Source: DASZGI01 sp035938995 (GTDB lineage: Bacteria > Actinomycetota > Actinomycetes > Streptomycetales > Catenulisporaceae). From it: a stretch of DNA of 28,363 nucleotides. Under the pieces are notes generated by a model, which saw nothing but the letters and a program-made list of their open reading frames with translations, did not search any database and had not been told where the DNA came from. The first letter of the stretch is position 1. Each line of letters begins with the position of its first letter. This document shows positions 8,401 to 16,200 of this stretch, piece after piece. A program made the translations under genes and the position numbers. The DNA lies in assembly GCF_035938995.1 (NCBI RefSeq), contig NZ_DASZGI010000163.1, positions 1-28,363 of the forward strand, in the 5' to 3' direction.

Positions 8401-9096
8401 GCCGCCGGTCGAATTCGCGTACCGGACGCTGAGCTGATAGGTCCCGGCGGAGGGCACCGCGGAGACGTCCTGCTGGACGGCGCTGTTCGGTTGGCTGAAT
8501 CCGGCGACGAACCCGGACCCGGTGTGGTTGCTGTGATCGTACGCGGTCATCGCGCCCCAGCTCAGCAGGCCGTCCTCGGCCTCGCAGGCTGTGCCGAACG
8601 CGCAGTAGGACGGGAACGACGGCGCGGCGGTCACATTCGTGCCCGAGACCGCGATCGAGGTGTTCGCGGCGGTGAACGGACCGCTGCCCTCGCGATACCG
8701 CAGCGTCAGGGCACTGGTGATGATCTCGCGGTAGCCGTTGCTGACGTCGGTGGTGAACGGCACGGCCGGGAACGAACGGTTCACCGCGTTGAACGTCGCA
8801 GCGTCCTGAAACTGGCCGTCTCCGGCGTACTCCATGCGGATCAGCGTCGGGCTCAGCACCTCGAACCGGGCACTACCGTCGATCACGGCCGTGGACGCGG
8901 CAGTCGGCGCAGTACCGACGGTCGCCGACGCGGTGGAGGTGAGCATGGCTGACGCCGCGAGGGACATGACGGCCGCGAAAACAGTGCCGATCGCTGCGCG
9001 GCGCTTTCGGCGCGGGCTGATTCGTGTGCGCGCCGAGGCGTCATAGGAGGCGGTGCGCCTCAAGGGGAAGGTGGTGCGTGGTGAGCGTGGGTACAT
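5464..9096 (-). CDS. Secreted GH31 glycosidase with inserted CBM35 and two C-terminal CBM13 (ricin-B) domains
   Basis: This 1210-residue extracellular retaining alpha-glycosidase starts at ATG 9096, which follows GGAG by 5 bases. Residues 1 to about 60 are a long, basic signal peptide ending ASATV. The GH31 N-terminal beta domain (ARFEVLSPTLIRMEYAGDGQ) is interrupted at about 171-299 by a CBM35-type module that keeps its calcium-site Glu pair (CEAED, Glu172 and Glu174) and ends in GNVNLDSLAV. The (beta/alpha)8 barrel follows, with WLVVDTDWK, the candidate nucleophile Asp555 in WWLDYC and the candidate acid/base Asp626 in TGDTEATW. Next come a DUF5110-like beta region and two ricin-B trefoils (about 962-1083 and 1087-1210) with repeated CLD, QLYxCN and Q-x-W motifs. 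GH31 covers alpha-glucosidases, alpha-xylosidases and others; given a GH87 gene nearby, an alpha-1,3-glucosidase is possible but unproven. An operator lies at the putative transcription start. Confidence 0.93.
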   Translation of the reverse strand: MYPRSPRTTFPLRRTASYDASARTRISPRRKRRAAIGTVFAAVMSLAASAMLTSTASATVGTAPTAASTAVIDGSARFEVLSPTLIRMEYAGDGQFQDAATFNAVNRSFPAVPFTTDVSNGYREIITSALTLRYREGSGPFTAANTSIAVSGTNVTAAPSFPSYCAFGTACEAEDGLLSWGAMTAYDHSNHTGSGFVAGFSQPNSAVQQDVSAVPSAGTYQLSVRYANSTGGDGQNTTRTLSTTVDGAPGPTLSLPITGSWDTWSTVSVPVSLNAGVNTISVVMKSSDSGNVNLDSLAVTAPGAAYPAPGASSALLTTAYGAGPTDTLGGWASSLDNQAPATATERPGILDRDGWYLLDDSRSALLNSGGTVTDRPSHGGQPYQDGYFFGYGSNYKQGLSDLNALTGGTNLLPQSAYGVWYSRYYAYTAADYENTLLPTFRSTFTPIDWLVVDTDWKAPNQWNGWNWNSSLFPDPSAFMAWTQQQGLQTAFNIHTGISGSDPQFPATNAAAGGLSPDPSRGGDYEFDWSNPSQLSAYFALHHPFEQQGVREWWLDYCTSCGNSTASDPHVAPDNFINQAYAQDGAARGLRGFSFGRIGSSEQASDSGSYALGPWSERRNTMQFTGDTEATWAMLALEAHFAGDEAAAGISNVSNDIGSFHGGHLADDMYARWVQLGTFQPIDRLHSDHGDRLPWNYGAAADASAERFLRLREALVPYTYTLAAQANATGVPIIRPLYLDYPTNAEAYTYNQEYLYGDNVLVAPITSPDDANGNGSVSAWIPPGTWTDYFTGTSYTGPTTATITDPLSQMPVLIKDGGIMPARTNYVQDAAASPLTQVTLSVAAGANGSFPLYQDAGEGTGYQSGQSTTTPISWNDSSRTLTVGPDSGSFPGAATQRAYTLRLSNATAPTAVFIDGVQVPETAWSYNPNQRVTTVVTAALPVGSQHTITLSGSATANPTSGEVIGDGGLCLDARGGTTTNGTAMQLYTCNHTPAQQITYTASNTVQVLGKCLDAANAGTGNGTLVQLYDCNTTGSQTWIAQTNGELLNPQSGRCLTVPNGDTVAGDAQLQLQDCTASPAQVWKLPPGPINGPGGLCVDVAGADPTSATNVQLYTCNQSDAQRWYTPGDNTIRVFGKCLDVRSGATTNGTQVQLFDCNGTGSQTWVSQSNGSLLNPQSGRCLDDPNNSQTPGDQLQIYDCNNSAAQQYRLGG

Positions 9097-9191
9097 GCCT
9101 GCTCCACAAGATCGAGAAACTCCGCCAAAGCCGGCCCCTGATCGGCGTTCTGCAGGCGCCGATCACCGAAGCCACCGCCCCGGGCGACACC

Positions 9192-9203
9192 GACAACGTT
9201 GTC
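9192..9203. promoter_or_regulatory. LacI-family operator copy 3, at the GH31 promoter
   Basis: A perfect GACAACGTTGTC palindrome 96 bases upstream of the GH31 start codon (9096). It sits 2 bases downstream of a leftward TACGAT -10-like hexamer (complement at 9206-9211), so it would cover the expected transcription start. That is a classic repression position. Confidence 0.8.
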
Positions 9204-9205
9204 AG

Positions 9206-9211
9206 ATCGTA
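9206..9211 (-). promoter_or_regulatory. Candidate -10 element of the leftward GH31 gene
   Basis: On the minus strand this reads TACGAT, matching the TAnnnT pattern of the actinobacterial housekeeping sigma factor. No convincing -35 is visible at the usual distance. The operator at 9192-9203 lies where transcription would begin. Confidence 0.4.
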
Positions 9212-9575
9212 TTTAGCAAAAATCCAGGCGCCGAGGAACTACCAGTGAGAGATCATGTCGGCGCCTTCCTTCAGTGTGCAGGTCCCGGGCGCGCGCCGAT
9301 CGCCGGAAGCGTTTACGCTGCATCGCTGGAGTATGAGGGCCCGCCGTCAAGCCGTCAATGCCGATCCGCCGACCGCACGAAATTGCGTCAAGCTTTTCAA
9401 TTTTGCGGCAGAAATCTTGCACAAATAAACAAGTTGCTTCAGGTGAAGCGGCGTGTTGCAGCGTAAGCCCTGGAAGGCGCTGGGAAGGCCGGGGGAATGC
9501 GGGCTCGGACCGGCGCCTCATTCGTCTTGACAGCCGGTGTGCGCGGTGCGTGAATGTGCGTCGGAACGTCAGCCT

Positions 9576-9587
9576 GACAACGTTGTC
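9576..9587. promoter_or_regulatory. LacI-family operator copy 4, upstream of GH92
   Basis: A perfect GACAACGTTGTC palindrome 167 bases before ATG 9754 of the GH92 gene. A half-site (TTGTCAGG) follows 21 bases later. The GH92 promoter hexamers are not clear, so the exact mode of control is not readable. Confidence 0.78.
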
Positions 9588-9753
9588 GGGTGGGGTTGCC
9601 AGGTTGGGTTGTCAGGCTGCGTTCCTTTGTCACGCTATTTCGATTATCACGCTGCTGCGATGGGCCTTTGCCTCGCGCCTACCCGCACCGTCATTGCTGT
9701 CCGCTACTCCAGCTCCGCCGCAGCGTGACCGAGTGCCTCCTGGAGGCGACTGC

Positions 9754-12700
9754 ATGACGCTCATCCGAAATCCGCGGCGGCGCGGCCCTGGCCGCGGCCG
9801 CGATGCGTCACGGAGCCGGCGGGTGACCGCGGTGTTCGCGGCCGGCGCCAGTGCCGCCGCGCTGGCCTGCTCCTTCGCCGCTCCGGCCCAGGCCGCCACG
9901 GCGGCCGCGCTGGTGACCGACCCCGCGTCGCTGGTCAACCCGTTCATCGGCACGACCAACTCGTCAGACGACTTCCCCGGTGCGGACTCGCCGCTCGGCA
10001 TGGTCCAGTGGAGTCCAGACACCCCCTCACGCCCAGATGGCGGGGGTTACGAGTACAACGACTCCTCGATCACCGGATTCAGCCTTACGCACCTCGCCGG
10101 ACCCGGCTGCGGCGCGGCCGGCGATATACCGGTCCTGCCGACTGTCGGCTCGGTGAACACCTCCGCGACCGACTCGTTCTCCCATGCCAACGAGTCTGCC
10201 AACGCCGGGTACTACTCCGTGTCCTTGGACAACGGCGTCAAGACCGAACTGACCACCACGACCCGCACCGGCATGGCCCGCTTCACCTTCCCGGCCACGA
10301 CGCAGGCGAACCTGATCTTCAAACTGAACGGCAGCCAGAACGGCGACTCCAACACCCAGTTCAACGTTCTGAGCAACACCGAGGTCAGCGGGCAGGTCAC
10401 CAGCGGCAACTTCTGCAGTGGCGGTAACAGCTACACCGTCTACTTCGACATGCGGTTCAGCCAGTCGTTCGCGAACAACGGCACGGCCGCAGTTCCGCTG
10501 ACCGCGAAGCCTGCGGCCACCTCCGGTGCGGACAAGAACGCGCCCGAGACACCGAACAAGCCGACCCTGCACGGCACGCCGCCGAAGGCAAAGTCGAAGG
10601 CCGGTACGGCAACGCCGAACGCCTCGGCGAACAACGGATACGTCACCTTCAACACCACCGGCAACCAGACCGTCCTGGCCAAGGTCGGCCTCTCGTACGT
10701 GTCGATCGCCAACGCCCAGGCCAATCTCTCGGCGGAGAACCCGAACTGGGACTTCACCGGCACCCAGTCCGCCGCGCACGCCGCCTGGAACACGCTGCTC
10801 GGGCGGGCACAGATCGGCGGAGGCACCAACGCCCAGCAGCAGGAGTACTACACCGCCCTGTACCACTCGCTGCTGCACCCGAACGTGATCAGCGACAGCA
10901 ACGGGCAATACCCCGGATTCGACGGCTCGGTGCACACCGCGGATGCAGGGCACTCCGCCGCCTATGGGAACTACTCCGGCTGGGACATCTACCGCAGCCA
11001 GGCCCAACTCGAAGCCCTGATCGACCCGCAGGCCGCATCGGACACCGCGCAGTCGATGATCGACGACTACGCGCAGACCGGCCAGTTCCCCAAGTGGTCC
11101 GAGAACAGCGGCGAAACCTACGTCATGGTCGGTGATCCGGCAGACGCAATCATCGCCGACTACTACGCCTTCGGCGCGCGCAACTTCGACACGGCCACCG
11201 CCCTGAACGACATGATCGCCGAGGCTACCAACGCCAGCAAAGTGCGGCCCGGGCTGAACTACCTGGCCGCCCCCGGCTACATGCCGCACGACGGCTCGTA
11301 CGGGTGCTGCAACTTCTACGGCCCGGTCTCCACCACGCTCGAATACAACACCGCCGACTTCGCGCTCTCCGCGTTCGCCGGGGCGCTGGGCAACGGCGGC
11401 GCTCAGGCCACCTTCGCCAACCGGGCGCAGGAGTGGCGCAACGTGCTCGACCCCAACAGCGGCTTCGACGCGCCCCGAAACGCCAACGGGACCTGGCTGA
11501 CCGCCTTCGATCCCACCAGCGGCAACGACTTCGTCGAGGCCGACTCGTTCATTTACACCGGAATGGTGCCCTTCAACCTGGCGGGCCTTGCCGTGGCCAA
11601 GGGCGGCAACACGGCCATGAACCACTACCTGGACACCGTGCTGCGCAGCTTCACCGGCGCCAACGGCTACGCCTGGGTCGGCAACGAACCCAGCATCGAG
11701 CTGCCGTGGGAGTACGACTACACCGGCGCACCGTACAAGACCCAGAGCACTGTGCGCGCGATTCAGGACCAGATCTGGACCGACACCCCGAGCGGCCTGG
11801 CCGACGGCAACGACGACCTCGGCGAGATGAGCTCCTGGTTCGTCTGGTCCGCGCTCGGCATGTACCCGGAGACCCCGGGCACCGCCGACCTCGCCCTCGG
11901 CTCGCCGATGTTCAGCCAGGCCGTGCTCACCCTGCCCAGCGGCGGCACCCTGACCATCAACGGCAACGGCGCGGCGGACAACGCCCCATATGTGCAGTCC
12001 GCGACGTGGAACGGCGGGGCATGGAATAACGCCTACGCGCCCGGCGGGGCGATCAGCAGCGGCGGCACGCTCACCTACAACCTGAGCACGAGCCAGAACA
12101 CCTCGTGGGCGTCGGCCGCGAACCAGGCCCCGCCCTCCTACGGCGGCAACACGGTCGCGCCGGCCAGTCCCCGGGTCGGCCCGATCACCTCAGGCGTCTC
12201 CGCCGGCCTGTGCGTCGACGACTCCCAGTCCTCCACCAGCGACGGCAGCCACGTGCAAATCTACGGCTGCGACCAAACCGCCGCCCAGGACTGGGTCATC
12301 ACCACCGACGGCACCCTGCGCACATTGGGCAAATGCCTAGACGTCTCCGGCGGCGCCACCACGCCGGGCACCCTGGTCCAGCTCTACGGGTGCAACAACA
12401 CCGGCGCCCAGCTGTGGACACAGGGCGCCAACGGCTCACTGGTCAACCCCCAGTCAGGGCTCTGTCTCGAAGACCCCAACGCCACCACCGTCAACGGCAC
12501 CCAACTGCAGATCAACACCTGCAACAACAGCGCAGCCCAGAACTGGACGCTGCCGCCCACGCCGGCCACACGCACCGGAGCGATCACAGCCGGGGTCGGC
12601 AACAACCTGTGCGTGGATGACAACGGAGCCCTCACCGCCGACGGCACCGCCATCCAGATCTACACCTGCAACCAGACTCCCGCGCAGACGTGGACTCTCG

Positions 12701-12960
12701 CACCCGACAACACGCTCCAAGTCCTGGGCTCCTGCATGGATGCCGCCCAAAGCGGCACCACCAACGGAACCCTCATCCAGCTCTACCACTGCAACCACAC
12801 CGGCGCCCAACAATGGCGCGCCACCACCTCCGGCCAACTGATCAATATCCATTCCGGCCTCTGCCTCGATGACCCCAACGCCACCACCACACAACGCACC
12901 CAACTTCAGCTCTACACCTGCGACAACACCCCGGCGCAGGTCTGGAACCTGCCCTCCTGA
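9754..12960 (+). CDS. Secreted GH92 alpha-mannosidase with two C-terminal CBM13 domains
   Basis: This 1068-residue secreted enzyme starts at ATG 9754, which has GGAGG 7 bases upstream. The signal peptide is about 1-47 (basic start, then VTAVFAAGASAAALACSFAA, ending AQA). GH92 enzymes are calcium-dependent inverting exo-alpha-mannosidases. Family landmarks are VNPFIGTTNSSDDFPGADSP and LGMVQWSPDT near the N-terminus, GYEYNDSSITGFSLTHLAGP, FSHANESANAGYYSV, YYTALYHSLLHPN, the candidate catalytic acid Glu595 in FVEADSF, and the catalytic-base motif GNDDLGEMSSWFVW (Asp687, Asp688). Two ricin-B trefoils (about 808-936 and 940-1068) resemble those of the GH31 at 5464-9096. An unusual Pro/Lys-rich insert lies at about 244-292. 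The linkage specificity (alpha-1,2, -1,3, -1,4 or -1,6) cannot be read. Likely substrates are fungal mannan or mannoproteins. The LacI operator upstream ties it to the GH31 regulon. Confidence 0.93.
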   Translation: MTLIRNPRRRGPGRGRDASRSRRVTAVFAAGASAAALACSFAAPAQAATAAALVTDPASLVNPFIGTTNSSDDFPGADSPLGMVQWSPDTPSRPDGGGYEYNDSSITGFSLTHLAGPGCGAAGDIPVLPTVGSVNTSATDSFSHANESANAGYYSVSLDNGVKTELTTTTRTGMARFTFPATTQANLIFKLNGSQNGDSNTQFNVLSNTEVSGQVTSGNFCSGGNSYTVYFDMRFSQSFANNGTAAVPLTAKPAATSGADKNAPETPNKPTLHGTPPKAKSKAGTATPNASANNGYVTFNTTGNQTVLAKVGLSYVSIANAQANLSAENPNWDFTGTQSAAHAAWNTLLGRAQIGGGTNAQQQEYYTALYHSLLHPNVISDSNGQYPGFDGSVHTADAGHSAAYGNYSGWDIYRSQAQLEALIDPQAASDTAQSMIDDYAQTGQFPKWSENSGETYVMVGDPADAIIADYYAFGARNFDTATALNDMIAEATNASKVRPGLNYLAAPGYMPHDGSYGCCNFYGPVSTTLEYNTADFALSAFAGALGNGGAQATFANRAQEWRNVLDPNSGFDAPRNANGTWLTAFDPTSGNDFVEADSFIYTGMVPFNLAGLAVAKGGNTAMNHYLDTVLRSFTGANGYAWVGNEPSIELPWEYDYTGAPYKTQSTVRAIQDQIWTDTPSGLADGNDDLGEMSSWFVWSALGMYPETPGTADLALGSPMFSQAVLTLPSGGTLTINGNGAADNAPYVQSATWNGGAWNNAYAPGGAISSGGTLTYNLSTSQNTSWASAANQAPPSYGGNTVAPASPRVGPITSGVSAGLCVDDSQSSTSDGSHVQIYGCDQTAAQDWVITTDGTLRTLGKCLDVSGGATTPGTLVQLYGCNNTGAQLWTQGANGSLVNPQSGLCLEDPNATTVNGTQLQINTCNNSAAQNWTLPPTPATRTGAITAGVGNNLCVDDNGALTADGTAIQIYTCNQTPAQTWTLAPDNTLQVLGSCMDAAQSGTTNGTLIQLYHCNHTGAQQWRATTSGQLINIHSGLCLDDPNATTTQRTQLQLYTCDNTPAQVWNLPS

Positions 12961-12978
12961 CGAATAAGCGCCAACCAC

Positions 12979-13009
12979 GGGCGGCGAGACGATCACCGAC
13001 TCGCCGCCC
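12979..13009 (+). terminator. GH92 terminator hairpin 1
   Basis: GGGCGGCGAG (12979-12988) and CTCGCCGCCC (13000-13009) are perfect 10-base arms with an 11-base loop, starting 18 bases after the GH92 stop codon. Confidence 0.7.
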
Positions 13010-13022
13010 ACTGCGCTGGGTC

Positions 13023-13050
13023 GGGCCGAGCGTGACCTGTGGCTCGGCCC
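13023..13050 (+). terminator. Hairpin 2 of the GH92/GH31 intergenic array
   Basis: GGGCCGAG (13023-13030) and CTCGGCCC (13043-13050) are perfect 8-base arms with a 12-base loop. The outer GCTGGG/CCAGC bases extend the pairing imperfectly. Confidence 0.5.
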
Positions 13051-13064
13051 AGCGCCGAACCATT

Positions 13065-13094
13065 GCGGCGCTCGAGGAACAACTCGAGCGCCGC
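13065..13094 (+). terminator. Hairpin 3 of the GH92/GH31 intergenic array
   Basis: GCGGCGCTCGAG (13065-13076) and CTCGAGCGCCGC (13083-13094) are perfect 12-base arms with a GAACAA loop. This is the third consecutive hairpin before the second GH31 gene. Confidence 0.7.
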
Positions 13095-13248
13095 GCCGGC
13101 TGGCGCCTGACGCGTCGACGCCTTTTCCCTCCCAATTCGCCCACTCCTCCGTGCAGGCCCGCCGTGCGCGCCCTGCTCGGCTACTGCGGCATCACCATTC
13201 CACCCGCACTACGTGCGCATCGCCCTTCGCCCCTGTGAAAGACGGAAC

Positions 13249-16200
13249 ATGACCACACCCACATCCCCTCCGAGTCCCAGACCCGCGTTCCACACCTCGC
13301 GGCAACGGTGGCGCGCTGCGTTATTCGGTGTCGCGGCTGGCGCCCTGCTCGTGCCGCTGGCGCTGCCCGGATTCGCGCAGGCTGCCGCCGTCCGGCCCGC
13401 TACGGCCGCCACGTCCGACACTTCCCCGGTGAATCTGTCCACGAAGATCGACGCGGAGAAGGGGGTGGCTCGGAAGGGTGCGACGGTCGTCGCCGGTAAC
13501 GCCCGCTTCGAGGTGCTGTCCCCCGAGGTGATCCGGCTCGAGTACTCGACTGATGGCAGTTTCCTGAATCAGCCCACCTTCACCGTTCTGGACCGCGACT
13601 TCCCGGTGCCGGCTTATACCGAGACTGAGAGCAACGGCTGGCTGCAACTGAGCACCAGCGACGTCGTGCTGCGCTACCGGCTCGGCTCCGGGGCGTTCAG
13701 CCCGGCCAACACCCAGCTGCAATTGCTGCACCCGCTGCAGGGCTCCTCGCCGACGGTCTCGCCGACGTGGCCCGGAGAGTGCACCTACGGCCAGACCTGC
13801 CAGTCCACCGCGGCGGCGTTGAGCGGCGGCGCGGTCATCGCCTCCGACCACACCGGAAACCAGAGCACCGCGGGATTCGTGGCCGGATTCGGGGCGACCG
13901 GTTCGACCGCGTCCTGGCAACTGCTCGGCGCGACGGCTGGAGCCGCCGAGGTGACGATCCGCTACGCGAACTACATCGGCGCGATCGGCGGACCCGCACC
14001 ACGCACGATGAGCCTCGTGGTCAACGGCACCGCGACTCAGGTCACGCTGCCGGCCACCTCCAGCTGGGACGACTGGTCCACCGTGCAAGTCCCCGTCACC
14101 CTGGGGTCAGGCAGCAACGCCGTCGACGTCACATGCGCGACAGGTGACGACTGCAACGTGAACATCGATGACATAGCCGTCACCCCGACTGGCGGCGCGG
14201 CCACCTCGTTCACGCCCGCGAATCCGCTCGGCGGCTATCTGCGCTCTTTCGACTCGACGAACGGCAGCTACAGCGCCTCCCCGAACTGCGGCAGCGGGCA
14301 GTCCGGCGCCACCTGCCAGGCGCCGATCCCCTTGATGGCGCCCGGCCTGCTCGACAAGTCCGGGTGGTACTTGCTCGACGACACGCGATCGGACGTGTGG
14401 ACCTCGGACGGCTGGATCGCACCGCGGCCGACCGGCGACGTCGAGGACGGATACCTGTTCGGCTACGGCCAGAACTACACCTCCGCGCTGAGCGACCTGG
14501 CCAAGCTGACCGGTCCCGCGCCGCTGCTGCCCGAATACCTGTTCGGCAACTGGCTCTCCCGTTATTACCCGTACTCGACGTCCGACTACGAGGACCAGAT
14601 CCTTCCGCAGTACCAGGCGAACGGGGTCTCCCTGGACACGCTCTCGGTCGACACGAACTGGAAGAGCCCGAACACCTGGGACGGCTGGGAGTGGAACCCG
14701 AGTCTGTTCCCTGATCCGCAGTCGTTCCTGGCCTGGGCCAAGGCCCAGGAGATCCACGTCGATCTCAATATCCACTCCAGCATCGCGACGAACGACCCTG
14801 AATACGCCGAGGCCCAGGACATCGCCGGCGGAACTCTTCAGCCCGGCCCCTGCGGCGTCTCCGGCGGCTGCGCCGTGTTCGACTGGAGCAACGTCGCACA
14901 GGCCGAAGCCAACTTCGCGCTCCAGCAGCCGCTCTACAACGCCGGCGCGGCTTTCACCTGGCTGGACTGGTGCTGCGACGCCAGCACCGTCTCACTGCCG
15001 GGCGCGACGCCGGACAGCTGGATCAACCACCTGTACGCACAGCAGATGGTCAACACCGGTCAGCGCGGATTCGTGCTCTCCCGGATCGGCGCCTCGCTGC
15101 AGAATTCGCAGGCCGGCGCCTACCCGACCGGCGCATGGGCGGACCACCGCTCGGCGGTCGCGTTCACCGGCGACACCTGGAGCACCTGGAACACCCTCGC
15201 GATGGAGGCGCAGCTGGCCCAGGACGAGACCGCGATCGGCGAACCTTACGTCAGCGACGACATCGGCGGCTTCCTCGGCGCGCCGAACGGCGGCTCGAAC
15301 GACCCGGACGACCTGTACCTGCGCTGGCTGCAGCTCGGCACCTTCCAGCCGATCATGCGCGAGCACTCGAACGGGGTGGACAGGGGCCAGAACGCGCGCC
15401 TGCCCTGGGAGTACGACAGTGCCACCCAGGCGATCGGCGACCAATTCCTGCAGTTGCGCGAGCAACTCGTGCCCTACCTCTACACGCTCGCACAGCAGGC
15501 CTCGAGTTCCGGCTTGCCGATGACGCAGCCGCTGTACCTCGACTACCCGGACCAGCCCGCCGCGTACGACAATCCGACCGAGTACCTGCTCGGCCAGGAC
15601 ATGCTGGTGGCTCCGGTCACCACCCCCGGCCAAGTGGCGACGACCACCGTATGGCTCCCGCCAGGCCAGTGGACGGACTGGTTCACCGGCGCGACGTTCC
15701 AAGGGCCCTCGACCCAGACCTTTGAGGTTCCGGACAGCCGGATGCCGGTGTTCGTGAAGGCGGGCGGGATCGTTCCGCTGCAGCCAGCCACCGGCCACGC
15801 ACAGGACGCCGGATCCGCGCCGCTCACCCTGCGCGTGTTCGGCGGCGCTGACGGCCGGTACTCGATGTACGACGACGCCGGGACCGGCCTCGGCTACCAG
15901 ACACGTCAGGACACTTTGACGCCGATCGTCTTCACGGTCGACGACCCGAGCAAGTCGACCATCAAGATCGACCCGGCACGCGGCACCTACCCCGGCGCAC
16001 CAAGTAGCCGGTCGTACACCGTCGACCTCGTCGACATCTCCGCACCGCATGCGGTGCAGGCGGACGGCAAGACCCTGCCATCCTCGGACTGGAGCTACGA
16101 CGCGGCCACGCACACCCTGAAGGTCGTCGTCGGTTCCGTGCCGACCAACCACACCGAGACCATCACCCAGATCGGCGGCACGGCAGTGCAGGCGGCCGAA

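Larger units (their letters stand above)
9097..9753. other. Divergent promoter region between GH31 and GH92 genes
   Basis: This 657-base non-coding region holds two perfect LacI operators (9192-9203 and 9576-9587), one near each gene, and a candidate leftward -10 at 9206-9211. A further half-site, GTTGTCAGG, at 9608-9616 mirrors CCTGACAAC at 9573-9581, making a second nested inverted repeat around the right operator. In-frame codons upstream of ATG 9754 are read as untranslated because the operator lies among them and a strong ribosome site precedes 9754. I see no other gene. Confidence 0.7.

Noticed and set aside
7033..8952. Long open frame antisense to the GH31 gene (about 640 codons)
   Set aside because: It mirrors a GC-rich coding strand and gives Arg/Gly/Val-rich sequence without domains. 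The opposite strand has clear GH31 and CBM motifs. The same reasoning rejects the long antisense frames at 10027-11625, 14992-16767, 21076-23481 and 24065-25828.
9358..9753. N-terminal extension of GH92 in the same frame
   Set aside because: The stretch contains a LacI operator at 9576 and would bury the signal peptide. ATG 9754 has a strong ribosome site and a clean signal sequence.
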